This document shows, piece by piece, positions 1-13,200 of a DNA stretch of 64,000 bases; within the stretch, counting starts at the first letter, position 1; the number at the start of each line of letters is the position of its first letter. The position numbers were made by a program, and so were the translations under genes. The stretch spans positions 10,046,001 through 10,110,000 of the forward strand of contig NC_088320.1 of the NCBI RefSeq assembly GCF_910592395.1, read 5' to 3'. The notes beneath the pieces were generated by a model. The model saw only the letters and a program-made list of their open reading frames with translations, was not told the origin of the DNA and did no database searches. The DNA is from Lineus longissimus. Lineage: Eukaryota; Nemertea; Pilidiophora; Heteronemertea; Lineidae.

Positions 1-3000
1 ACCAAAATTAGCGTGATCGGTCGCGACGAGCGCCATCGCCGACCGACTTTCATCGCCAGTAGTGTAATATCGCTAGTCGAATGACAACTTCTCATCGTAG
101 AATCTGGAACTTGCGGTCTCAGTTTTTCCAATCGGTCATCTTGACTCTGTATAACCAAAATGAGCGTGATCGGTCACGACGAGCGCCATCGCCGACCGAC
201 TTTCATCGCCAGTAGTGTAATATCGCTAGTCGAATGACAACTTCTCATCGCAGAATCTGGAACTTGCGGTCTCAGTTTTTTCAATCGGTCATCTTGACTC
301 TGTATAACCAAAATGAGCGTGATCGGTCGCGACAAGCGCCATCGCTCACCGACCGTCATCGCCAGTAGCGTAATATTACTAGTCGAATGACAACTTCTCA
401 TCGCAGAATCTCAAAATTGCCTTTTAAGTTTGTCCAATCGGTCATCTTGACTCTGTATAACCAAAATGAGCGTGATCGGTGGCGACGAGTGCCATCGCCG
501 ACTGACTTTCATCGCCAGTAGTGTAATATTGCTAGTCGAATGAAAACTTAACATCGCAGAATCTCAAAATTGTTGTCTCAGTTTGTCCAATCAGTCATCT
601 TCACTCTGTATAACAAAAATAAGCGTGATCGGTCGTGACAAGTGCCATCGCTCACCGACTGTCATCGCCAGTAGCGTAATATTGCTAGTTGAATAACAAC
701 TTCTCATCGCAGAATCTCGAAATTGCCGTCTAAGTTTGTCCAATCGGTCATCTTGACTCTGTATAACCAAAATGAGCGTGATCGGTCGCGACGAGCGCCA
801 TCGCCGACCGACTTTCATCGCCAGTAGTGTAATATCGCTAGTCGAATGACAACTTATCATCGCAGAATCTGGAACTTGCGGTCTCAGTTTTTCCAATCGG
901 TCATCTTGACTCTGTATAACCAAAATGAGCGTGATCGGTCGCGACGAGCGTCATCGCCGACCGACTTTCATCGCCAGTAGTGTAATATCGCTAGTCGAAT
1001 GACAACTTCTCATCGCAGAATCTGGAACTTGCGGTCTCAGTTTTTTCAATCGGTCATCTTGACTCTGTATAACCAAAATGAGCGTGATCGGTCGCGACAA
1101 GCGCCATCGCTCACCGACCGTCATCGCCAGTAGCGTAATATTACTAGTCGAATGACAACTTCTCATCGCAGAATCTCAAAATTGCCTTTTAAGTTTGTCC
1201 AATCGGTCATCTTGACTCTGTATAACCAAAATGAGCGTGATCGGTGGCGACGAGTGCCATCGCCGACTGACTTTCATCGCCAGTAGTGTAATATTGCTAG
1301 TCGAATGAAAACTTAACATCGCAGAATCTCAAAATTGTTGTCTCAGTTTGTCCAATCAGTCATCTTCACTCTGTATAACCAAAATAAGCGTGATCGGTCG
1401 TGACAAGCGCCATCGCTCACCGACTTTCATCGCCAGTAGCATAATATTGCTAGTCGAATGACAACTACTCATCGCAGAATCTCGAAATTGCCGTCTAAGT
1501 TTGTCCAATCGGTCATCTTGACTCTGTATAACCAAAATGAGCGTGATCGGTCGCGACGAGCGCCATCGCCGACCGACTTTCATCGCCAGTAGTGTAATAT
1601 CGCTAGTCGAATGACAACTTCTCATCGCAGAATCTGGAACTTGCGGTCTCAGTTTTTCCAATCGGTCATCTTGACTCTGTATAACCAAAATGAGCGTGAT
1701 CGGTCACGACGAGCGTCATCGCCGACCGACTTTCATTGCCAGTAGTGTAATATCGCTAGTCGAATGACAAATAATCATCACAGAATCACGAAATTGTGGT
1801 CTCAGTTTGTCTAATCGGACACTTCTACTCTGAAAAACCAAAATTAGCGTGATCGGTCGCGACGAGCGCCATCGCCGACCGACTTTCATCGCCAGTAGTG
1901 TAATATCGCTAGTCGAATGACAACTTCTCATCGCAGAATCTGGAACTTGCGGTCTCAGTTTTTCCAATCGGTCATCTTGACTCTGTATAACCAAAATGAG
2001 CGTGATCGGTCACGACGAGCGCCATTGCCGACCGACTTTCATCGCCAGTAGTGTAATATCGCTAGTCGAATGACAACTTCTCATCGCAGAATCTGGAACT
2101 TGCGGTCTCAGTTTTTTCAATCGGTCATCTTGACTCTGTATAACCAAAATGAGCGTGATCGGTCGCGACAAGCGCCATCGCTCACCGACCGTCATCGCCA
2201 GTAGCGTAATATTACTAGTCGAATGACAACTTCTCATCGCAGAATCTCAAAATTGCCTTTTAAGTTTGTCCAATCGGTCATCTTGACTCTGTATAACCAA
2301 AATGAGCGTGATCGGTGGCGACGAGTGCCATCGCCGACTGACTTTCATCGCCAGTAGTGTAATATTGCTAGTCGAATGAAAACTTAACATCGCAGAATCT
2401 CAAAATTGTTGTCTCAGTTTGTCCAATCAGTCATCTTCACTCTGTATAACAAAAATAAGCGTGATCGGTCGTGACAAGTGCCATCGCTCACCGACTGTCA
2501 TCGCCAGTAGCGTAATATTGCTAGTTGAATAACAACTTCTCATCGCAGAATCTCGAAATTGCCGTCTAAGTTTGTCCAATCGGTCATCTTGACTCTGTAT
2601 AACCAAAATGAGCGTGATCGGTCGCGACGAGCGCCATCGCCGACCGACTTTCATCGCCAGTAGTGTAATATCGCTAGTCGAATGACAACTTCTCATCGTA
2701 GAATCTGGAACTTGCGGTCGCAGTTTTTCCAATCGGTCATCTTGACTCTGTATAACCAAAATGAGCGTGATCGGTCACGACGAGCGTCATCGCCGACCGA
2801 CTTTCATTGCCAGTAGTGTAATATCGCTAGTCGAATGACAAATAATCATCACAGAATCACGAAATTGTGGTCTCAGTTTGTCTAATCGGACACTTCTACT
2901 CTGAAAAACCAAAATTAGCGTGATCGGTCGCGACGAGCGCCATCGCCGACCGACTTTCATCGCCAGTAGTGTAATATCGCTAGTCGAATGACAACTTCTC

Positions 3001-6000
3001 ATCGTAGAATCTGGAACTTGCGGTCTCAGTTTTTCCAATCGGTCATCTTGACTCTGTATAACCAAAATGAGCGTGATCGGTCACGACGAGCGTCATCGCC
3101 GACCGACTTTCATCGCCAGTAGTGTAATATCGCTAGTCGAATGACAACTTCTCATCGCAGAATCTGGAAGTTGCGGTCTCAGTTTTTCCAATCGGTCATC
3201 TTGACCAAAATGAGCGTGATCGTGACAAGCGCCATCGCTCACCGACTGTCATCGCCAGTAGCGTAATATTGCTAGTCGAATAACAACTTCTCATCGCAGA
3301 ATCATGAAATTGCCGTCTAAGTTTGACCAATCGGTCATCTCGACTCTGTATAACCAAAATGAGCGTGATCGGTCACGACGAGCGCCATTGCCGACTGACT
3401 TTCATCGCCAGTAGTGTAATATCGCTATCGAATGACGACTTATCATCGCAGAATCTCGAAATTGTGGTCTCAGTTTGTCTAATCGGTCATCTCGACTCTG
3501 TATAACCAAAATTAGCGTGATCGATCACGACGAGCGCCATCACCGACCGACTTTCATCACCAGTAGCGTAATATTGCTAGTCGAATGACAACTTCTCATC
3601 GCAGAATCTCGAAATTGCTGTCTCAGTTTGGTTCAATCGGTCATCTTGACTACGTATAACCAAAATTAGCGTGATCGATCACGACGAGCACCATCACCGA
3701 CCGGCTTTCATCGCCAGTAGCGTAATATTGCTAGTCGAATGACAACTTCTCATCGCAGAATCTCGAAATTGCCGTCTAAGTTTTATCCAATCGATCATCT
3801 TGACTCTGTATAACCAAAATGAGCATGATCGGTCGCGACGAGCGGCTTCGCCGACCGACTTTCATCGCCAGTAGTGTAATATCGCTAGTCGAATGACAAC
3901 TTATCATCGCAGAATCTGGAAATTGCGTTCTCAGTTTGTCCAATTCGTCATCTCGACTCTGTAAAACTATAATGAGCGTGACTGGTCGCAATGAGCGCCA
4001 TCGCCAATCGTCTTTCATCGCCAGTCGTTTAATATCGCTATCAAATGACAACTTAACATCGCAGAATCTCAAAATTGTGGTCTCAGTTTGTCCAATCAGT
4101 CATCTTCACTCTGTATAACCAAAATGAGCGTGATCGGTCGCGACGAGCGCCATCGCCGCTGACTTTCATTGCCAGTAGTGTAATATCACTAGTCGAATGA
4201 CAAATAATCATCACAGAATCACGAAATTGTGGTCTCAGTTTGTCTAATCGGGCACTTCTACTCTGAAAAACCAAAATTAGCGTGATCGATCACGACGAGC
4301 ACCATCACCGACCGACTTTCATCGCCAGTAGTGTAATATTGCTAGTCGAATGACAACTTCTCATCGCAGAATCTCGAAATTGCCGTCTAAGTTTGTCCAA
4401 TCGGTCATCTTGACTCTGTATAACCAAAGTGAGCGTGATCGGTCGCGACGAGCGCCATCGCCGCTGACTTTCATCGCCAGTAGTGTAATATTGCTAGTCG
4501 AATGACAACTTATCATCGCAGAATCTCGAAATTGCAGTCTCAGTTTGTCCAATCGGTCATCTTGACTCTGTATAACCAAAATTAGCGTGATAGGTCGCGA
4601 CGAGCGCCATCGCCCACTGACAATGATCGCCAGTAGTCTTATATCAATGGTCGAATGACAAATTATCATCACAGAATCTTGAAATTGTGGTCTGAGTTAG
4701 TCGAATCAGTCATCTCGACTCCGTATAACCAAAATGAGCGTGATCGGTCGCGACGAGCGGCTTCGCTGACCGACTTTCATCGCCAGTAGTGTAATATCGC
4801 TAGTCGAATGACAACTTATCATCGCAGACTCTGGAAATTGCGTTCTCAGTTTGTCCAATTCGTCATCTCGACTCTGTAAAACCATAATGAGCGTGACTGG
4901 TCGCAATTAGCGCCATCGCCAATCGTCTTTCATCGCCAGTCGTTTAATATCGCTATCAAATGACAACTTATCATCGCAGAATCTCGAAATTGTGGTCTCA
5001 GTTGGTCTAATCGGTCATCTCGACTCTGTATAACCAAAATGAGCGTGATCGGTCGCGACGAGCGTCATCGCCGACCGACTTTCATCGCCAGTAGTGTAAT
5101 ATCGCTAGTCGAATGACAACTTCTCATCGCAGAATCTGGAACTTGCGGTCTCAGTTTGTCCAATCGGTCATCCTGACTCTGTATAACCAAAATGAGCGTG
5201 ATCGGTCGCGACGAGCGCCATCGCCGACCGACTTTCATCGCCAGTAGTGTAATATCGCTAGTCGAATGACAACTTCTCATCGCAGAATCTGGAACTTGCG
5301 GTCTCAGTTTTTCCAATCGGTCATCTTGACTCTGTATAACCAAAATGAGCGTGATCGGTCGCGACGAGCGTCATCGCCGACCGACTTTCATCGCCAGTAG
5401 TGTAATATCGCTAGTCGAATGACATCTTCTCATCGCAGAATCTGGAACTTGCGGTCTCAGTTTTTCCAATCGGTCATCTTGACTCTGTATAACCAAAATG
5501 AGCGTGATCGGTCGCGATGAGCGCCATGGCCGACTGACTTTCATCGCCAGTAGTGTAATATTGCTAGTCGAATGACAACTTAACATCGCAGAATCTCAAA
5601 ATTGTGGTCTCAGTTTGTCCAATCAGTCATCTTCACTCTGTATAACCAAAATAAGCGTGATCGGTCGTGACAAGCGCCATCGCTCACCGACTGTCATCGC
5701 CAGTAGCGTAATATTGCTAGTCGAATAACAACTTCTCATCGCAGAATCTCGAAATTGCGGTCTCAGTTTTTCCAATCGGTCATCTTGACTCTGTATAACC
5801 AAAATGAGCGTGATCGGTCGCGACGAGCGTCATCGCCGACCGACTTTCATCGCCAGTAGTGTAATATCGCTAGTCGAATGACAACTTCTCATCGCAGAAT
5901 CTGGAACTTGCGGTCTCAGTTTTTCCAATCGGTCATCTTGACTCTGTATAACCAAAATGAGCGTGATCGGTCGCGACAAGCGCCATCGCTCACCGACCGT

Positions 6001-8245
6001 CATCGCCAGTAGCGTAATATTACTAGTCGAATGACAACTTCTCATCGCAGAATCTCAAAATTGCCTTTTAAGTTTGTCCAATCGGTCATCTTGACTCTGT
6101 ATAACCAAAATGAGCGTGATCGGTCGCGACGAGCGCCATCGCCGACTGACTTTCATCGCCAGTAGTGTAATATTGCTAGTCGAATGAAAACTTAACATCG
6201 CAGAATCTCAAAATTGTTGTCTCAGTTTGTCCAATCAGTCATCTTCACTCTGTATAACCAAAATAAGCGTGATCGGTCGTGACAAGCGCCATCGCTCACC
6301 GACTGTCATCGCCAGTAGCGTAATATTGCTAGTCGAATAACAACTTCTCATCGCAGAATCTCGAAATTGCCGTCTAAGTTTGTCCAATCGGTCATCTTGA
6401 CTCTGTATAACCAAAATGAGCGTGATCGGTCGCGACGAGCGCCATCGCCGCTGACTTTCATTGCCAGCAGTGTAATATCGCTCGTCGAATGACAAATAAT
6501 CATGACAGAATCACGAAATTGTGGTCTCAGTTTCTCTAATCGGACACTTCTACTCTGAAAAACCAAAATTAGCGTGATCGGTCGCGACGAGCGCCATCGC
6601 CGACCGACTTTCATCGCCAGTAGTGTAATATCGCTAGTCGAATGACAACTTCTTATCGTAGAATCTGGAACTTGCGGTCTCAGTTTTTCCAATCGGTCAT
6701 CTTGACTCTGTATAACCAAAATTAGCGTGATCGGTCGCGACGAGCGTCATCGCCGACCGACTTTCATCGCCAGTAGTGTAATATTGCTAGTCGAATGACA
6801 ACTTAACATCGCAGAATCTCAAAATTGTGGTCTCAGTTTGTCCAATCAGTCATCTTCACTCTGTATAACCAAAATAAGCGTGATCGGTCGTGACAAGCGC
6901 CATCGCTCACCGACTGTCATCGCCAGTAGCGTAATATTGCTAGTCGAATAACAACTTAACATCGCAGAATCTCAAAATTGTGGTCTCAGTTTGTCCAATC
7001 AGTCATCTTCACTCTGTATAACCAAAATGAGCGTGATCGGTCGCGACGAGCGCCATCGCCGCTGACTTTCATTGCCAGTAGTGTAATATCACTAGTCGAA
7101 TGACAAATAATCATCACAGAATCACGAAATTGTGGTCTCAGTTTGTCTAATCGGGCACTTCTACTCTGAAAAACCAAAATTAGCGTGATCGATCACGACG
7201 AGCACCATCACCGACCGACTTTCATCGCCAGTAGTGTAATATTGCTAGTCGAATGACAACTTCTCATCGCAGAATCTCGAAATTGCCGTCTAAGTTTGTC
7301 CAATCGGTCATCTTGACTCTGTATAACCAAAGTGAGCGTGATCGGTCGCGACGAGCGCCATCGCCGCTGACTTTCATCGCCAGTAGTGTAATATTGCTAG
7401 TCGAATGACAACTTATCATCGCAGAATCTCGAAATTGCAGTCTCAGTTTGTCCAATCGGTCATCTTGACTCTGTATAACCAAAATTAGCGTGATAGGTCG
7501 CGACGAGCGCCATCGCCCACTGACAATGATCGCCAGTAGTCTTATATCAATGGTCGAATGACAAATTATCATCACAGAATCTTGAAATTGTGGTCTGAGT
7601 TAGTCGAATCAGTCATCTCGACTCCGTATAACCAAAATGAGCGTGATCGGTCGCGACGAGCGGCTTCGCTGACCGACTTTCATCGCCAGTAGTGTAATAT
7701 CGCTAGTCGAATGACAACTTATCATCGCAGACTCTGGAAATTGCGTTCTCAGTTTGTCCAATTCGTCATCTCGACTCTGTAAAACCATAATGAGCGTGAC
7801 TGGTCGCAATTAGCGCCATCGCCAATCGTCTTTCATCGCCAGTCGTTTAATATCGCTATCAAATGACAACTTATCATCGCAGAATCTCGAAATTGTGGTC
7901 TCAGTTGGTCTAATCGGTCATCTCGACTCTGTATAACCAAAATGAGCGTGATCGGTCGCGACGAGCGTCATCGCCGACCGACTTTCATCGCCAGTAGTGT
8001 AATATCGCTAGTCGAATGACAACTTCTCATCGCAGAATCTGGAACTTGCGGTCTCAGTTTTTCCAATCGGTCATCTTGACTCTGTATAACCAAAATGAGC
8101 GTGATCGGTCGCGACAAGCGCTATCGCTCACTGACCGTCATCGCCAGTAGCGTAATATTACTAGTCGAATGACAACTTCTCATCGCAGAATCTCAAAATT
8201 GCCTTTTAAGTTTGTCCAATCGGTCATCTTGAGTCTGTATAACCA
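1..8245. repeat. Satellite array, ~153-bp unit, left block
   Basis: Head-to-tail copies of a unit of about 153 bp. The landmark CCAAAATGAGCGTGATCGG recurs at about 155, 308 and 461, and nearly every 153 bp after that. Units fall into variants that differ by substitutions and by 1-3 bp indels. Because 153 is a multiple of three, both strands show short repetitive open frames built from a 51-residue repeat; these are by-products and I do not call them genes. Higher-order copies are visible: blocks repeat at offsets of 765 bp (5 units), 1071 bp (7 units) and about 2903 bp (19 units; 4083-4906 recurs at 6986-7809). The array starts before the window and ends at 8245, where an element begins. Confidence 0.96.
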
Positions 8246-10298
8246 CAAGAGGCCCAAGGGCCTGGCGCTCAGCTGAGTTAATATCATTAATATCTTCCCG
8301 GTGTTTAGTTCATTATGCATGAAAATGGCATGCTCCATGGTATTTGATATCCTTTTGCGTTCACTACGGTACCAATGTTTTTGGTTGACATAATTATGCC
8401 ACTGTTGGAACATTCTCATGGTTTATGGTATGCACCTGTTGATGGGCCATATGAATAAAAACTAGCATAAGCTTTTACTCCAGATTTTTGAAGTATTTAG
8501 TATGCTTCAAAAATTGGAATAGTTTAGTTCTTGTGAAAGCAAAGGATTTTTAGAAATCAGTATTTGCTACCAAAACAAGTAAATGCTAGACTACATATGA
8601 ACGAAAATGTAGGATGAACCTTTTACTTGGTAGTATAAATGTATTTTCTTTGAACCATGTAGCCTTTAAAAGTCGAAGTGAATGGTTGGTTGTTCCTCTT
8701 TGCCGGACTGCATTCACATTTTGTTTGGTGGACATGTCATGCAAGAATTGGTCAAACCATACATCCATTTATGGAGAATCAGAGTGCATGGATTCCGAGT
8801 CATTAAAAAATGTCTAAAGAATTATTCTTGGGTCATGAAGGGAAACCTGCGTTGTTTAGTATGAAAGTGAAAAATATGACAGAGTTAAGAAAATTATGTT
8901 TTATTGAACAATAGTAAGTTTTGATTGTCTGCTTGGCTCCTTGCCAGTTAAATAACATGTGACTATACACAAAATAGAAAACTTTGGTGGAAATTGTAAA
9001 TCATTTTTTTTATCTATCAGGGGAAACAAGCTGATGATGATCAAGTAAATCATTCATGAGAAATCGTTTTGTTGCTGAAGCTTGCATGACGAAGTTAATG
9101 CTAAACCTTTTCTTGTGCTCTACTGCGCCACCGTAGTTTTCTATTTAGACCAGCGATGACGTCATTTCTGGTGATTCCCTACGCTATTTGGTATTGTACA
9201 GTATGCAATGTATTTTTTCAGCGCTGTCAGTTGCCGAAGAGAGTGCCGTAGCTCCCTCAATTTCCAATCAATTTTTATGGGAGTGACATTATTGTATTGC
9301 TTAGAATGTCTACTTTTTACTCATGAAAGAATCGTAGAACTAAAACTTAACAGGCGAACAGAATCATGCCGATTCACTGCACATACTGTGGGAATTCTCC
9401 ACTTCAAAATACATCGGCAATGTCATCGCGAATAACAGAGCATGCACTTCCGATATCGTTTTCACAGAAATGTGGCCAAATTTTTAAGAACTAATTTCTG
9501 AAAGTAGTCCCTAAAGACCTTACGACTACCACTGAAACGAACTGGTGATAATATCGCCTACCAGACTACCATCGTCATCGAGCTGAGTGTCATTGAGCTC
9601 CAAGATTATTGCACATGGATCGAGTAAACAACATGCCGCCATTTTGTCTCCGCTTCGGTATTTCGTAGGCCGCTAAAATGCACCTTCTCAATTAAAACCA
9701 ACATAATAAGGCCTCACATCGTTGATTGAATAGGAACACCACACAAAACACAATAAAGTGGGGCTACAATCGATTACGAAGCTGAAGTGAACAGTGATTT
9801 ATTCCTGGAGCTACTGCTGCTTTTTTGTGTAGCTGCCATGTTTTTAGAACTGGCAAATAGGAGACTTCATTGATGGCTGACGTCATCGGGCGGGAATTTG
9901 AATCAGCAGAAATAATTAAAAGGCAGGTAGCGCCCTCTCCTGTTAAAATTTTGAACTTTTTCTCAATAAAATAGTTTTTCAAGAATTTTATCTTAATATT
10001 AAAGCATATTTCGACTAATTCTGCTGCTCCTAGGCCGATATAGGCCAGTTTCCTTCATGCGCTCTCGCTCGCAGGAAGTAGGTCGAATGGCGACAAATTT
10101 TGTTTTGAAAGTAGAGTTTGACCAGAAGTATCCAGAAATGCAAAATTGAAGTCTCTAGGTCTTACGGTTACAAAATGTGCACCATGGGTTTAACGGACGG
10201 ACGGACGGACGGACGGACGGACGGACGGACGGACCCTCAGACGGACGCCACTGAGCAGCTTGTTTGACAAGCTCAGCTGACTTTGTCAGCTGAGCTAA
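8246..10298 (+). mobile_element. Hairpin-ended non-autonomous element E1, inserted in the satellite
   Basis: The left end reads CAAGAGGCCCAAGGGCCT followed by GCGCTCAGCTGA. The right end is a tetranucleotide tract (10193-10235) and then a perfect 12-bp hairpin, AGCTCAGCTGAC / GTCAGCTGAGCT with loop TTT (10270-10296), ending CTAA. The flanking satellite units join exactly if 8246-10298 is removed (left ...TATAACCA, right AAATGAGC...), so there is no target duplication beyond a possible A. No transposase is visible. The end structure (5' motif complementary to a 3' hairpin, microsatellite before the hairpin, insertion between two A's) resembles Helitron2/Helentron-derived elements; that assignment is inference. 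Internal parts (about 9140-9480) match 25615-25990 in the copy at 23344-26594. Confidence 0.8.
10193..10235 (+). repeat. (ACGG)n microsatellite in the tail of E1
   Basis: About ten uninterrupted copies of ACGG lie roughly 35 bp before the terminal hairpin of E1. Related elements in this window carry GGAT/GGAC or (GAC)n tracts at the same place, so the short tandem repeat appears to be a conserved part of the tail. Confidence 0.95.
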
Positions 10299-13200
10299 AA
10301 ATGAGCATGATCGGTCGCGACGAGCGCCATCGCCGACTGACTTTCATCGCCAGTAGTGTAATATTGCTAGTCGAATGACAACTTATCATCGCAGAATCTC
10401 GAAATTGCAGTCTCAGTTTGTCCAATCGGTCATCTTGACTCTGTATAACCAAAATGAGCGTGATCGGTCGCGACGAGCGCCATCGCCGACTGACTTTCAT
10501 CGCCAGTAGTGTAATATTGCTAGTCGAATGACAATTTATCATCGCAGAATCTCGAAATTGTGGTCTCAGTTTGTCCAATCAGTCATCTTCACTCTGTATA
10601 ACCAAAATAAGCGTGATCGGTCGTGACAAGCGCCATCGCTCACCGACTGTCATCGCCAGTAGCGTAATATTGCTAGTCGAATAACAACTTCTCATTGCAG
10701 AATCTCGAAATTGCCGTCTTAGTTTGTCCAATCGGTCATCTTGACTCTGTATAACCAAAATGAGCGTGATCGGTCGCGACGAGCGCCATCGCCGCTGACT
10801 TTCATTGCCAGTAGTGTAATATCGCTAGTCGAATGACGAATAATCATCACAGAATCACGAAATTGTGGTCTCAGTTTGTCTAATCGGGCACTTCTACTCC
10901 GAAAAACCAAAATTAGCGTGATCGGTCGCGACGAGCGCCATCGCCGACCGACTTTCATCGCCAGTAGTGTAATATCGCTACCGAATGACGACTTATCATC
11001 GCAGAATCTCGAAATTGTGGTCTCAGTTTGTCTAATCGGTCATCTCGACTCTGTATAACCAAAATTAGCGTGATCGATCACGACGAGCGCCATCACCGAC
11101 CGACTTTCATCGCCAGTAGCGTAATATTGCTAGTCGAATGACAACTTCTCATCGCAGAATCTCGAAATTGCTTTCTCAGTTTGGTTCAATCGGTCATCTT
11201 GACTCCGTATAACCAAAATTAGCGTGATCGATCACGACGAGCGCCATCACCGACCGACTTTCATCGCCAGTAGCAAAATATTGCTAGTCGAATGACAACT
11301 TCTCATCGCAGAATCTCAAAATTGCCGTCTAAGTTTGTCCAATCGGTCATCTTGACTCTGTATAACCAAAGTGAGCGTGATCGGTCGCGTCGAGCGCCAT
11401 CGCCGCTGACTTTCATCGCCAGTAGTGTAATATTGCTAGTCGAATGACAACTTATCATCGCAGAATCTCGAAATTGCGGTCTCAGTTTGTCAAATCGGTC
11501 ATCTTGACTCTGTATAACCAAAATAAGCGTGATCGTTCGTGACAAGCGCCATCGCTCACCGACTGTCATCGCCAGTAGCGTAATATTGCTAGTCGAATAA
11601 CAACTTCTCATCGCAGAATCTCGAAATTGCCGTCTAAGTTTGTCCAATCGGTCATCTTGACTCTGTATAACCAAAATGAGCGTGACCGGTCGCGACGAGC
11701 GCCATTGCCGACCGACTTTCATCGCCAGTAGTGTAATATCGCTATCGAATGACGACTTATCATCGCAGAATCTCGAAATTGTGGTCTCAGTTTGTCTAAT
11801 CGGTCATCTCGACTCTGTACAACCAAAATTAGCGTGATCGATCACGACGAGCGCCATCACCGACCGACTTTCATCACCAGTAGCGTAATATTGCTAGTCG
11901 AATGACAACTTTTCATCGCAGAATCTCGAAATTTCTGTCTCAGTTTGGTTCAATCGGTCATCTTGACTCCGTATAACCAAAATTAGCGTGATCGATCACG
12001 ACGAGCACCATCACCGACCGACTTTCATCGCCAGTAGCGTAATATTGCTAGTCGAATGACAACTTCTCATCGCAGAATCTCGAAATTGCAGTCTCAGTTT
12101 GTCCAATCGGTCATCTTGACTCTGTATAACCAAAATTAGCGTGATAGGTCGCGACGAGCGCCATCGCCCACTGACAATGATCGCCAGTAGTCTTATGTCG
12201 TTGGTCGAATGACAAATTATCATCACAGAATCTTGAAATTGTGGTCTGAGTTAGTCGAATCAGTCATCTCGACTCCGTATAACCAAAATGAGCGTGATCG
12301 GTCGCGACGAGCGGCTTCGCCGACCGACTTTCATCGCCAGTAGTGTAATATCGCTAGTCGAATGACAACTTATCATCGCAGAATCTGGAAATTGCGTTTT
12401 CAGTTTGTCCAATTCGTCATCTCGACTCTGTAAAACCATAATGAGCGTGACTGGTCGCAATGAGCGCCATCGCCAATCGTCTTTCATCGCCAGTCGTTTA
12501 ATATCGCTATCAAATGACAACTTATCATCGCAGAATCTCGAAATTGTGGTCTCAGTTGGTCTAATCGGTCATATCGACTCTGTATAACCAAAATGAGCGT
12601 GATCGGTCGCGACGAGCGCCATCGCCGACCGACTTTCATCGCCAGTAGTGTAATATCGCTAGTCGAATGACAACTTCTCATCGCAGAATCTGGAACTTGC
12701 GGTCTCAGTTTTTCCAATCGGTCATCTTGACTCTGTATAACCAAAATGAGCGTGATCGGTCGTGACAAGCGCCATCACTCACCGACCGTCATCGCCAGTA
12801 GCGTAATATTACTAGTCGAATGACAACTTCTCATCGCAGAATCTCAAAATTGCCTTTTAAGTTTGTCCAATCGGTCATCTTGACTCTGTATAACCAAAAT
12901 GAGCGTGATCGGTCGCTACGAGCGCCATCGCCGACTGACTTTCATCGCCAGTAGTGTAATATTGCTAGTCGAATGACAACTTATCATCGCAGAATCTCGA
13001 AATTGTGGTCTCAGTTTGTCCAATCAGTCATCTTCACTCTGTATAACCAAAATAAGCGTGATCGGTTGTGACAAGCGCCATCGCTCACCGACTGTCATCG
13101 CCAGTACCGTAATATTGCTAGTCGAACAACAACCTCTCATCGCAGAATCTCGAAATTGCCGTCTAAGTTTGTCCAATCGGTCATCTTGACTCTGTATAAC

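Noticed and set aside
1-8245. CRISPR-like array of repeats
   Set aside because: Units of 153 bp vary along their whole length, with no constant repeat and unique spacers, and the rest of the window is eukaryotic.
8586-8864. Overlapping short frames inside E1
   Set aside because: They overlap in both orientations, have no homology that I recognise, and the element family shows no conserved protein.
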